This document shows, piece by piece, positions 56,430 to 64,000 of a stretch of 64,000 nt of DNA (position 1 is its first letter; every line of letters begins with the position of its first letter). The notes under the pieces were generated by a model, which was not told the DNA's origin, did not search any database, and saw only the letters and a list, made by a program, of their open reading frames with translations. This stretch comes from CAWFLT01 sp963816795. Lineage in GTDB: Bacteria > Acidobacteriota > Vicinamibacteria > Vicinamibacterales > SCN-69-37. The stretch spans positions 186,001 to 250,000 of the forward strand of contig CAWFLT010000006.1 of NCBI GenBank assembly GCA_963816795.1. The letters run 5' to 3'. A program made the translations under genes and the position numbers.

Positions 56430-56813
56430 GATTGAACGGCCCGGAAACCCCAGTGACAACAACCGCTGGTGCCGGACGATCCGGGATGCGCCGATCGACT
56501 GTTAGACGTGTTGGCTGGCGCCTATTCGCGGATGTCCGGCCGGCGACACGAGCAGCAACAGGACTGGGGCGCGCGAGACACGGAGGCGCACATAAGGGGA
56601 CTCCCAATTAAGCATAGGAACGAGTGCGGGATCAAGCTTCGCGTGCAATCTTCTCTGTTAGCTGGTCTTGCGGATCTTGCCTTTCGAATCGCGATCCGTG
56701 GTTGGGAAACGCTGCCCGATCCTTTGCGGCTGCGCGGCATGGTGGTGACGCCTTCTCGGCCGGTTCGGCCGGACGCTCAAAATCACGAAATGAGGCCGTG
56801 TTTATTGAGTATT
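56430..56813. other. intergenic stretch without a supported gene
   Basis: About 380 bp between the TauE-like gene and tRNA-Leu. Frames on both strands show no family similarity. The stretch around 56590-56680 is lower in GC (AATTAAGCATAGG), perhaps part of the integrated-element scar or the downstream region of the tRNA transcript. Confidence 0.5.
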
Positions 56814-56903
56814 TGGTGCCGGGGGTGGGGATCGAACCCACACGATCCTTTTGGGATCTCAGGATTTTAAGTCCTGTGCGTCTGCCAGTTTCGCCACCCC
56901 GGC
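56814..56903 (-). tRNA. tRNA-Leu (anticodon UAA)
   Basis: Minus strand 56903 to 56814, 90 nt including encoded CCA. Acceptor GCCGGGG / CCCCGGC with discriminator A; D-arm GCGAAACTGGCAGAC; anticodon arm CAGGA-CTTAAAA-TCCTG with TAA at positions 34-36; long variable arm GAGATCCCAAAAGGATCG as expected for class II leucine tRNA; T-arm GTGGG-TTCGATC-CCCAC. All stems pair. Decodes UUA/UUG. It borders a decayed integrase end and a half-copy of itself 1.3 kb away. Confidence 0.95.
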
Positions 56904-56943
56904 GTGCGAGTAGATGCAACGACTTAGCTCGATACTGCACCGG

Positions 56944-57117
56944 TCACAACGCGGCGTTCCCCGTCATTGTGCCCGAGATTGTGCCAGCGGCCCGGTCGAT
57001 CTTCGCCGCGACATCGCGGAGCGCGCCGGCGTCGACAATCGCATACCGGAGATAGATCGACGCCGGCTTGTGTCCCACCATCGCCATCGCCGATGACCGC
57101 GACAGCGCGACGTCGCG
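56944..57117 (-). pseudogene. C-terminal end of a tyrosine site-specific integrase
   Basis: The minus frame between the stops at 57118 and 56944 reads SSAMAMVGHKPASIYLRYAI then VDAGALRDVAAKIDRAAGTI. GHK..SIY.RY is the C-terminal box II of phage-type tyrosine recombinases, with the GHK histidine region and the catalytic Tyr. The Arg-His upstream part and all the N-terminal domains are missing. It stands 41 bp from the tRNA-Leu 5' end, the usual place for an integrase gene next to its attachment tRNA. Confidence 0.7.
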
Positions 57118-57348
57118 TCATTGCACCGTGACGGCCGTGGGCGGAGCCTCGGGATGCGCTTTGGGGACGTGCCAGACGTACCCGCAGATTTCGCAGCGGT
57201 AGTAGTTCACGACCGCCTCTTTGCTGGTATCCGACAACCACCGAACACTTGGGGACTGGCACTCAGGGCATTCGAGTGTGGCATGGGGGGGCCTGAGTTT
57301 ACGCTTCTCCAGCCACGTCCGGCGAGGATGGCTTTGGTGGCACACCAC
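57118..57348 (-). CDS. single zinc-ribbon ORF (possibly partial)
   Basis: 76 codons. The C-terminal 50 form a zinc ribbon: LECPECQSPSVRWLSDTSKE, then VNYYRCEICGYVWHVPKAHP, with two CxxC knuckles (CPEC, CEIC). The start is uncertain and the first 25 residues show no pattern, so the N-terminus may be missing. It is in frame with, and directly followed by, the integrase remnant. Similar to each half of the double zinc-ribbon protein at 57581-57913. Confidence 0.5.
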   Translation of the reverse strand: MVCHQSHPRRTWLEKRKLRPPHATLECPECQSPSVRWLSDTSKEAVVNYYRCEICGYVWHVPKAHPEAPPTAVTVQ

Positions 57349-57580
57349 CCGTGCGTTCGAGGGTTAGCGGCCGCAAAGCCGGCGTTCAGAACACGGGCGC
57401 GGCAGAGCGTCGGCGCACGACGCCCGAGTCCACCGTCGCTCCGGTGCGCGAAGGCCGCAAAGAACATCTGGTCGCCGATGATTTCGGCAGCCATGAAGGT
57501 CTGATCCTGGTCGAACCCTCTCGCGGTCAGGCTGCTGGTGCGGTTGAGGTGGCCCGACCGCAATCCTCGGACGCTCGGTC

Positions 57581-57913
57581 TTATTCTTGGCCGTCCGCCG
57601 GCACGGCCGACCGATGATTCTTCGGAATCGCCCAGACATGTCCGCAACCGTCACAACGAAAGAAATTCGCGAGGGCGCCGCGGCTGGTCGCTTCGACAAG
57701 ACCACCGGCGAGCTGCTGACAGCTTGGGCACGGGGGCGCTACGACCGTGATCTGCTGGATCTGCCGAACTGGACCGCCAGGCGAGTCTGTCGGGACGCTG
57801 AACACCTTGCCGCAACCGTCGCATCGGTAGTAGTCCGCGACGGCGTTCGCGCTGAAGAATTGCAGCCAGCGTGGCTCAAGCCGGCTGCACCGAGGACAGA
57901 CAAGAAAGAGCAT
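57581..57913 (-). CDS. double zinc-ribbon small protein
   Basis: 110 aa from ATG 57913, with GAGAGGG a few bases upstream. Two tandem ribbons: MLFLVCPRCSRLEPRWLQFF with DYYRCDGCGKVFSVP, and VVAPPCPSCQQLAGGLVEAT with NFFRCDGCGHVWAIPKNH. Four CxxC knuckles are intact. Function unknown; such ribbons bind Zn and often nucleic acid. It is a tandem relative of the single-ribbon ORF downstream, both within the tRNA-Leu scar. Confidence 0.6.
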   Translation of the reverse strand: MLFLVCPRCSRLEPRWLQFFSANAVADYYRCDGCGKVFSVPTDSPGGPVRQIQQITVVAPPCPSCQQLAGGLVEATSRGALANFFRCDGCGHVWAIPKNHRSAVPADGQE

Positions 57914-58117
57914 AGTCCCTCTCAGTAATGACCCTGCGCCTGCCAAACTCGGATCACTCAGCGGCCAGATCGCCCCAAGAACCCCAACATGCGTGGGCGT
58001 AACCCAGGAAGCATCGTCGCGGATGAACAAGGTAGCAAAAGCTGTGCCCGGGATTGTGCCCAACGACCATCCGAAGTCGTCAAACAGCAACCAACGGGGA
58101 ACCAAGGCGGAGACAAC

Positions 58118-58152
58118 AACAGGCCGGAAACACTGAGGTTTTCCGGCCTGTT
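58118..58152. terminator. 13-bp hairpin next to the tRNA-Leu remnant
   Basis: AACAGGCCGGAAA / TTTCCGGCCTGTT with a 9-nt loop (CACTGAGGT). A perfect 13-bp stem; probably a terminator left over from the displaced tRNA or integrase transcription unit. About 40 bp further on the minus-strand side lies SLGTIPGT (58070-58040), resembling the extreme C-terminus of integrases. Confidence 0.55.
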
Positions 58153-58166
58153 CCTGATCACTGTTC

Positions 58167-58208
58167 GATTCTTAAGTCCTGGGCGTCTGCCGGTTTCGCC
58201 ACGCCGGC
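58167..58208 (-). pseudogene. 5' half of a tRNA-Leu(UAA), remnant
   Basis: On the minus strand: GCCGGCGTGGCGAAACCGGC AGACGCCCAGGACTTAAGAA, i.e. acceptor 5' strand, D-arm and anticodon loop with TAA, matching the intact tRNA-Leu at 56903-56865 with about five changes. Similarity stops just after the anticodon loop; the 3' half of the anticodon stem is not complementary and the T-arm is missing. Cannot be a functional tRNA. Confidence 0.75.
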
Positions 58209-58283
58209 GCCGTCTGCAGGCGATCGAGCTTCCCACTCCGGCGCACAGGCCTTCTTCACTCACGATCGGGCACGGCTTCGGAA

Positions 58284-58553
58284 CTAGGGCCTTGTCGAGA
58301 TCAGACCCGGATAGGTCTGGCAGGTGCCCGAGCCGTCGCGCGGGCAGCAGACCACGACGTCCCCACCCGGCTGCCAGAACCGGCAGCACACCGAATTCTC
58401 GTGCCAGTTGATCCCACAGCCGTAGGTTTCCTGGCGCGCGATCCGCGCCGCCACGACTGATGCCACCGCGCTGGCGCGGCCTGAAGCGCCTCGATACGAC
58501 GCACCGCTCGGCCTGATCGACGCCTCCGCCACGAATCCCGGTAGTTTGTTCAT
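58284..58553 (-). CDS. small Cys-rich peptide with PGF-AEAS-type N-terminus
   Basis: Intact 89 aa. Opens MNKLPGFVAEASIRPSGASY, a conserved start I recognise from short uncharacterised proteins in several phyla (consensus roughly PGF.AEASL......Y). An Arg/Ala-rich middle follows, then a Cys-rich C-terminus (YGCGINWHENSVCCRFW, VVVCCPRDGSGTC; six Cys). No classical signal peptide. The bipartite layout, a conserved leader followed by a variable Cys-rich end, is like a ribosomally made peptide precursor, but no modifying enzyme is seen nearby. Confidence 0.55.
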   Translation of the reverse strand: MNKLPGFVAEASIRPSGASYRGASGRASAVASVVAARIARQETYGCGINWHENSVCCRFWQPGGDVVVCCPRDGSGTCQTYPGLISTRP

Positions 58554-58626
58554 GCGGCTGCCCCCAGGAACATAGACTGCCCTGCGTGAGCCAGCCGGTC
58601 AAGGGTGACATCGAAATGAGCGCGCC

Positions 58627-59512
58627 ATGACGCCGCCCTCGCCGCACGGGCACTCACCGGCCGCATACGGCGACCCGAACGCGCGCGCGGCGACTCGTCG
58701 CGAGATCGTGCGCTTCATGCTCCTGGCGTTCGGCCTCACGTGGGGTGCCGGCGGCCTGGCGCTGATCATCGGGCGCCTGAACGCCGGGCGCGGGCCTCAC
58801 CTCCGGTCATCCGCTGTATTTCCTCGCGGCGTACGGACCGAGCGTGGCCGCGCTGATCATGACGGCGCGACTTGACGGCCGTCGCGGCGCTTCGCGAGCC
58901 TGCTGGCTCGCCTGGTGCCACGGTCGGCGAACGTGCCGTGGTACGTCGCCGTGCTCGTCGGCTTCCCTCTCCTCACGATCGGCGCCGCCGCGCTCGTCCA
59001 TCCCGGATTCGTCGCCACCCTGCCGTCGTGGGAACGTGTGCTCCTGCTGCATTCTCGTCACGCTCGTCACCGATCCTGGTCCCGTCGGCGAAGAGCTCGG
59101 CTGGCGAGGCTTTGCGCTGCCACGCATCCTGCGCATCCGCAGCCCGCTCGGCGCCGCCGTCGTGCTCGGACTGATTTGGGGTCTCTGGCACGGTCCGACC
59201 TTCTTCATCAGCAGCCTCACGCAGAGCCAGCTCTCGATCCCGCTCTTCTTCGCCAATGTCGTCGCGCTGTCGATCGTGATGACGTGGCTGCATCTGCAGA
59301 GCGGCGGCGACGTCTGCCTGATGGTGCTCGTGCACCTGATGGCGAACCACAGCGGCGCCATCGGTGTGCCGTTTCCAGTCGTGACCGCGGTTGAAGTCGT
59401 GGTGGCTCTCTCGATCGTCGCGGCCGGTGGCCTGAGCCGCGTCACTGCCAGTAGCCCCCGCCGCGCCTGCACCGTCGCGCCCTCGCGCGCGACCTTGACC
59501 TCGATCGTGTGA
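58627..59512 (+). CDS. CPBP family intramembrane glutamic endopeptidase, frameshifted
   Basis: About 290 aa. N-terminal MTPPSPHGHSPAAYGDPNAR then MLLAFGLTWGAGGLALIIGR; frame changes near 58800, 58880 and 59045. The catalytic motifs are intact in one frame: PVGEELGWRGFALP (EExxxR), LIWGLWHGPTFFI (FxxxH-like with His) and VLVHLMANHSGAIG (H..N). CPBP/Abi-type proteases cleave within the membrane; bacterial examples serve in bacteriocin immunity or protein processing. The frame's end (59512) overlaps the convergent VWA gene by 70 bp, so the real stop could be earlier. Confidence 0.78.
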
Positions 59513-60401
59513 TACCCGCCGCGCTCGACGCCGCGCACGCTGTAGTAGAGGACGTAGGCCGAGCGGAAGTCGTTGATCGCGCGGCGGAAGGTCGCCGACA
59601 GATCGCCGCTCGCGCCGGTGTCGAGCACGTCGCCGCCGGTCTCCCTGGCCAGCGTCCGAAAGAGCGGCGCCAGCGGCGGGAGCGCGCGGACGCCGCCGAT
59701 CCTCGTCACGCTGGTGCCCTGCGTGATCGTGATCGCCGGCGCAACCGTCGGCATGACGAACGTCAGCGTGCCGGGCGTGCGCTCCGCGACGCGCGTCAGC
59801 ATGTCCGGCGTCGTGCTGCTGCTGCTGTCGGTGCCGTCCGTGAAGACGACGATGAGCTGGCGGCGATCCGGTTGACGGGCGGCAACGAGCGCGACGCTGA
59901 TCGCGTCGAGCAGCGCAGTACCGCCGCCGGCCGTCACGCCTTTGAGCGCGCGCTCGACCTCGCGCACGTCCGCCGTGAAGTCCACCGTCCGGTTCACGCG
60001 CATGTTGAACAGCACGAGCTTGAGCCGGTCCTCCTTGCGCAGGTCGTCCATGAGATCGACGACGCCGCGGCGCAGCCGCTCGAGCAGCGTTCCGGTGACG
60101 CTGTAGCTGATGTCGAGGGCGACGGTGACGTCGATCGGCAGCCGTCCGAAGCTGACGTTGTCGACCGTCTGCAGCACGCCGTTGTCGAACACCTGGAAGT
60201 CTTTCGCCGTGAGACCTGTGATCGCCCGGCGTGATTTATCGCGGATCGAGACGTCGACGGTCACCGCGTTGACCGAGCCGCGAAACGTCGGCACCTGCTC
60301 CGCCGCTCCGCCTGCGATCCGCCTTGTTGCGCAGTGCTCCCGGCCCCCCGCCAGCGCCGCGAGAACACCGCGTCAGCACGACCGACTCGACGCGCCCTCA
60401 C
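59442..60401 (-). CDS. acidobacterial VWFA-related domain protein, secreted, frameshifted at both ends
   Basis: About 320 aa. Start GTG 60401 overlaps the stop of the upstream gene (GTGA); signal region in shifted frames. Then VNAVTVDVSIRDKSRRAITG, LTAKDFQVFDNGVLQTVDNV, and the VWA fold VTVALDISYSVTGTLLERLR (DxSxS MIDAS), GGTALLDAISVAL and LIVVFTDGTDSSSS. The C-terminus YVLYYSVRGVERGGYHTIEV ends in ARRGYWQ after a frame change in a C-run near 59456. TIGR03436-type protein, extracellular; role unknown. Confidence 0.82.
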
Positions 60402-62422
60402 TTGATCATCTCCCGCAGCCGGGCCATCGCCGCCGGATACTCGCGATAGCGTCCCTGCCAATACATCCACAACGGATCGAGATTCGTCGGCTGTTCGACC
60501 TGGATCGCGCTCGGCGAGCGCCTCGGCCTCCTGCCGATCTCCGCGTGCCAGCAGCACGTTCATCAGCGCCACGCGCGCCGACTGCGCAGACGGGCCGATC
60601 ACCAGCGCCGCGCGATACGCCGCGATCGCCGCGTCGGACCGATCCAGGGCGACGAGCACGTGGCCCCTGAGCAGATGATCGAGAAAACGCAGCGCCGGAT
60701 CGCGATTGACCTGCGCGCCCGAACTGTCGAAGAGCGCCAACGCCTCTTCCAGCCGGCCCGTGCGATACAGCAGCCAGGCCTTGCGAATGCGTGCCTCGAT
60801 CGCAACCTCGGGAAAACGGATGGCCTCGTCGTAGCGCTGGGCGATGCGGTCGGCGATGGCCCTGGAGAGCGTCGGCTGGGTGACGGCGGCCGGCGACGGG
60901 CCGGCGGAGGCCGACCGCTGATCGGCCGCGATCGCGCGTGCGAGCAGGAACTGCGGCTCATCGGGAAACCGTGCGAGCGCGCGCTCGGCAAAGGTCTCGG
61001 TAATGGCCGGGCGGACCAATCCCTGCATGAGTGTCAGCAGGGCTTCGTGCCAGCGCCGCTCGAACTCGTCTGGCTCGAGTGGATGGCGCACCAGGCGCGC
61101 AAACCGCTCGAACAGCGCGTACGCCTCAGTTGTGCACGACGCTCCTCGGCGAGAACACGCTCGGCTCGGCGACATCGATGGCGAACGCCGCCTCGCGGCG
61201 CGGCGTGGCCGGCCAGGGGTTGCCGCCCTTCACGAAGTCCTGCAGGAGCCGCGCCGGATCGTCCGTTTTGCGGAGCGCCATCATGACCGCGTGATAGGCG
61301 CCTTGCTCATAGGCGCGCGTCAGATCGGTCAGCGTGCGAAGCTCGGCAGGAAGCGGCGCCGGGGCGGGCGCCGCCCAGGCGGCCTCGACTCCGTAGCCGG
61401 GCCGGGCGCGCACGGCGTACGACCGGTTCCTCGGCACTCGGACGTCGATCTTGTGCCACCCGGTGCGCAACACACCGGTCGGCGTGTAACGGAGGAGATA
61501 GCCCGTGCGGAAGTCCTCGAACGATTGCTTGAACGTTCCGACCAGCGTTGGGCGCGTGAAGCCGCCCGGCCTTGTGGAGTTCGCCGGCCGTCGCCGCGGC
61601 CGCGAGCGACAAGGTGAGGCCATCGGGCAGAAGCTCGTGGACCGGCGCCAGGCCGATGACGGGCCGGATGAACGGCGTCCAGGGTCGGCTGGTCGGCCAG
61701 CAGAGTCCCATGTTCTCGCACTGAAACCGCCGGCGTTCGTCGTCGGCGTCCAGGGCGTCCTCCATCATGACGAGGTGAAGTTGCGCATCGGACCGTTCGG
61801 CGATCAGGCGCACTTCGTCTGGTGTCACCGTGCTGATCGAATCGATGCCCTTGGTCCGAGCGATCGACGACGTGCCGGCGCGCGGGCTCGACTGGCTGCA
61901 GGAGTGCTGCCGCGAGCGCGTCGTGCAGCGGCGCCAGGCCGTTGGTCGGCCATGCTGCGAAAACGCAGCGGCTCGCCACCCGGTCTGCCAGGGCGACACT
62001 TGCTGCAAGTAGGTGTCGGCAACGATGACCCGCACGCGATCGACTCGGCCGGAGCATCGCCGTCACCTGGCGCGCCTCGCCGTCGAGCGCGGCGAGTGTT
62101 CGCGCCGACGGCTCGCGCGGCACCCACGGCCGTCGCTGGTTGCCGCTCACGTCCATGACGAGCGTCAGGTCGATCGGCACCGATCCGGGTTCGACAGTCT
62201 CGATCTGCTGACGCACGCCGTTGTCGGTCAGGATGAAGTCGGCCGCGGTGAGCCCCGTCACCGCGCGCCCATCCGCGCGCACCGAGACATCCACCATCAC
62301 GACATCGGTGGTCGATCGGAACGTCTGACCGGCGGCCCGGCGGCGGAGGCGTGGCCCTGATCCGCCAGTAGTGAACCACCGGCCACGACCGCGACCACCG
62401 CGAGACCGACGCTCGCCCTCAC
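60398..62422 (-). CDS. VWFA-related domain fused to TPR-like helical domain, frameshifted
   Basis: About 670 aa. Start GTG 62422 overlaps the preceding stop (GTGA). VWA part: TDVVMVDVSVRADGRAVTGL, TAADFILTDNGVRQQIETVE, IDLTLVMDVSGNQRRPWVP (DxSxN), LVMMEDALDADDERRRF, FRTGYLLRYTPTGVLRTGWH. It continues in the same frame into a helical part (LTRAYEQGAYHAVMMALRKT), then after a frame change near 61135 ALFERFARLVRHPLEPDEFE, KAWLLYRTGRLEEALALFDS and LRGHVLVALDRSDAAIAAYR. The helical part is homologous to the stand-alone TPR gene at 62419-63517. Frame changes near 62035, 61565, 61135 and 60507. Confidence 0.75.
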
Positions 62423-63517
62423 TGACGGATCTCCGCACGCAGCCGGGCAATCAGCTGCGGCCAGAAGCGATCATCGGCATGGACGAACTCGCGCCACGGA
62501 TCGGCCGGCTGCGGCCGCGCGTCCAGCATCGCGACCGCCAGGGCCTGCGCTTCCGCACGACGGCCGTCGCGGAACGGCCAGCGCGGCCAGCGCAAGCGTT
62601 GCGGACTGCGCATGCGGGACCGCGGCCACAGCGCCGCGATAATTCGCTTCGACGCGGTCGCCCGAGCCCCTGGCCTCGAGCACCTGCGCGCGAAAGAACC
62701 GGGCGAGGTAAACGACATACGGGTCGCGCGTCAGCAGCTCGGCACGATCGAACCCGGTCATGGCGAGGTCGAGCTGGCGGCGATACATCTGCATGACGCC
62801 GAGACGCATCGCCGCCTCGCCGCCGACGTCGGGATCGTTCGCCACCGCGGTGTAGGCCTGCAGCGCGTCGTCGTGCCACACGCGGTCGCGCGCGATGCCC
62901 TGGGCGAGCATGAACCGCGCCTCCTTCGGGAACCGCTTGGCGACGTGGTCGAGGTGCTTGATCTCGATCTGCGTGTTCATGATCTCGCCAGCCCCGACCC
63001 CGCGCCCGATGGCGGGATCGCCGACGAGAAAATGCGTGTCCTCGGCGCGCTGCGCCACCGACAGCGCGGCCAGCTGCCACCACCGCTCGATCGGCCGCGG
63101 CGTCTCGTCGCGGCGAAACAGCTCGCAGGCCCACTCGAGGAGCAGGGGTGGCGGTTTCCAGATGAGGACGTTCAGCAGTTGAATGCCGTTGAACTCGGGT
63201 TGTTTCTGGATCCACCGCCACTCGTCCCAGGCGTCCGCGCGCGCCGCTTCCAGCGCGAACGTCGCCGCCACCAGTTCGCGGCGAGCTTTGGCCTCGGGTG
63301 CGGCTGCGGCGATCCACTTGGGGCCATCGACCTTCAGCTGCTCCAGCAATTGTTCGAAGTCGATGTCGCCCGCGAGCTCTGCGGAGACCGCCTCGAACTC
63401 GCCGGCGGCGTAGCGGTCGAGAAAGCTGACGACCGAAAGCGTGCGGACGGGCGCCGTCGCGCCGATCAGGACGGCACCGGCAATCATCGACGCGGCAAGC
63501 AGCCAGCGGCGGATCAT
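62419..63517 (-). CDS. TPR-like helical protein, exported, one or two frameshifts
   Basis: About 366 aa. Signal peptide MIRRWLLAASMIAGAVLIGA, then SFLDRYAAGEFEAVSAELAG, RRELVAATFALEAARADAWD, QLLNVLIWKPPPLLLEWACE, KRFPKEARFMLAQGIARDRV, AMRLGVMQMYRRQLDLAMTG and the end FWPQLIARLRAEIRQ. Frame change near 62570. Coupled by GTGA to the VWA-TPR gene. It resembles the helical half of that protein block by block, suggesting a duplication. Confidence 0.75.
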
Positions 63518-63542
63518 GTCTGGAACGGCGGGAGTGTAGCAG

Positions 63543-64000
63543 CTACCTGTCGATTCGCGCCGACGCCGACCCGACCAGGTCGGCGCCAAAGTCATAGACG
63601 ATGGCCTTGAGCGCGCGCACGTCGCCCTTGACCGGTACGATCAGGTTGATCGTCAGACCGGTCTTGATCCGCTGCTCGAACTGCTCAGCGGGAAACCGCA
63701 GATCGACGCGGCGCCGCAGCTCGCCGATCGGCTGGCCTTTGACATCCCCGGCATAGACGGCGACGTCGATCGACGCCGCCCGCCGGTCGTCTTCCACCGC
63801 GAACTTCACGCGTGCTAAATCGACATGGAGCTCGACCTCCACCTGCTGCGCGGCGGCCGTCCGGCTCACCAGCGGCCGGCCGAGCTTGAGCTTGATGTGG
63901 TCGACGAGCTGGTCGGTCGCCGCCGCCGCACTGACGCGCAGCTCGGTGATGAACTCGCGCCGGTCCAGCGGCACGAGCCGGTCGGTCGCGTAGTAACCCT
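63543..64000 (-). CDS. C-terminal part of a VWFA-related protein (runs off the window)
   Basis: About 150 codons visible, open to the window edge on the minus strand. The first visible residues GYYATDRLVPLDRREF fit the end of a VWFA-related domain (usually ...RRGYYA) followed by a C-terminal extension: DVARVKFAVEDDRRAASIDV-like strands and LKAIVYDFGADLVGSASARI. The 5' part lies outside the window. It ends 25 bp upstream of the TPR gene, so it is the first visible gene of this minus-strand operon. Confidence 0.65.
   Translation of the reverse strand, partial: GYYATDRLVPLDRREFITELRVSAAAATDQLVDHIKLKLGRPLVSRTAAAQQVEVELHVDLARVKFAVEDDRRAASIDVAVYAGDVKGQPIGELRRRVDLRFPAEQFEQRIKTGLTINLIVPVKGDVRALKAIVYDFGADLVGSASARIDR

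Overview
The window is about 64 kb of high-GC DNA. I read it as a member of the Acidobacteriota, most likely a Vicinamibacteria-type (subdivision 6) genome. The gene content fits: two large BNR/VPS10-type secreted proteins, several CRTAC1/UnbV proteins, the acidobacterial VWFA-related family, a DUF1501/DUF1800 pair, an ECF sigma factor with a WD40-tailed Ser/Thr kinase, and a cytochrome/PHM/TPR lipoprotein. There is no rRNA or single-copy marker, so this is inference. Most of the sequence looks chromosomal. Many genes break into two or more reading frames that together give one coherent protein. The pattern suggests single-base indel errors in a draft assembly rather than mass pseudogenisation, so I annotate such genes as one CDS and say where the frame changes.

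Layout. 1-5.5 kb: mutarotase, a small secreted protein, the DUF1501/DUF1800 pair, and DUF5995. 5.5-5.9 kb: a non-coding, lower-GC giant imperfect palindrome with a 29-bp tandem repeat. 5.9-15.5 kb: a truncated S9 peptidase propeller, a VPS10-type protein, a Moco-sulfurase-like NifS protein, a two-domain esterase, and two lipoproteins. 15.7-24.6 kb: a divergent cluster of TPR, FG-GAP/UnbV and UnbU-like membrane genes, largely joined by 4-bp stop/start overlaps. 24.7-25.6 kb: two AhpD/CMD-fold genes. The second has an in-frame TGA exactly at the second catalytic Cys, followed by a SECIS-like hairpin, so it is a strong selenoprotein candidate. 25.7-30.6 kb: membrane proteins, the cytochrome/PHM/TPR lipoprotein, and a quinone-oxidoreductase-like enzyme. 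30.6-34.4 kb: a three-subunit xanthine-dehydrogenase-family molybdoenzyme operon. 34.4-41 kb: a BlaI/BlaR-like M56 sensor pair with a perfect palindromic operator, and an ECF sigma/kinase operon. 41-46.2 kb: a zincin, an AsmA-like protein, a PAP2 phosphatase, an SdpR/SdpI pair with a visible promoter, and a BON protein. 46.2-49 kb: an accessory-looking stretch with gene debris and an FAD-linked oxidase. 49-52.4 kb: a second VPS10-type protein. 52.5-56.4 kb: sulfate assimilation genes (tauE-like, cysD, cysN, cysH) with a leader that contains a Cys-codon uORF and an intrinsic terminator. 56.8-58.2 kb: tRNA-Leu(UAA), a decayed tyrosine integrase end, zinc-ribbon ORFs and a second half tRNA-Leu, which is the scar of an integrated element. 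58.3-64 kb: a Cys-rich small peptide gene, a CPBP protease, and a VWA/TPR gene cluster that runs off the window edge.

Genes that may work together. cysD/N/H make APS and reduce it to sulfite. The XDH-type enzyme needs a sulfurated Mo cofactor, which the NifS/MOCOS-like enzyme at 10-11.7 kb could help supply. The M56 peptidase probably controls the BlaI repressor. The ECF sigma factor is translationally coupled to its kinase. The UnbU/UnbV/TPR genes form one candidate envelope system with no known biochemical role. The most interesting points are the candidate selenoprotein, the cysD leader, the tRNA-Leu scar, the giant palindrome and the orphan UnbU/UnbV cluster.
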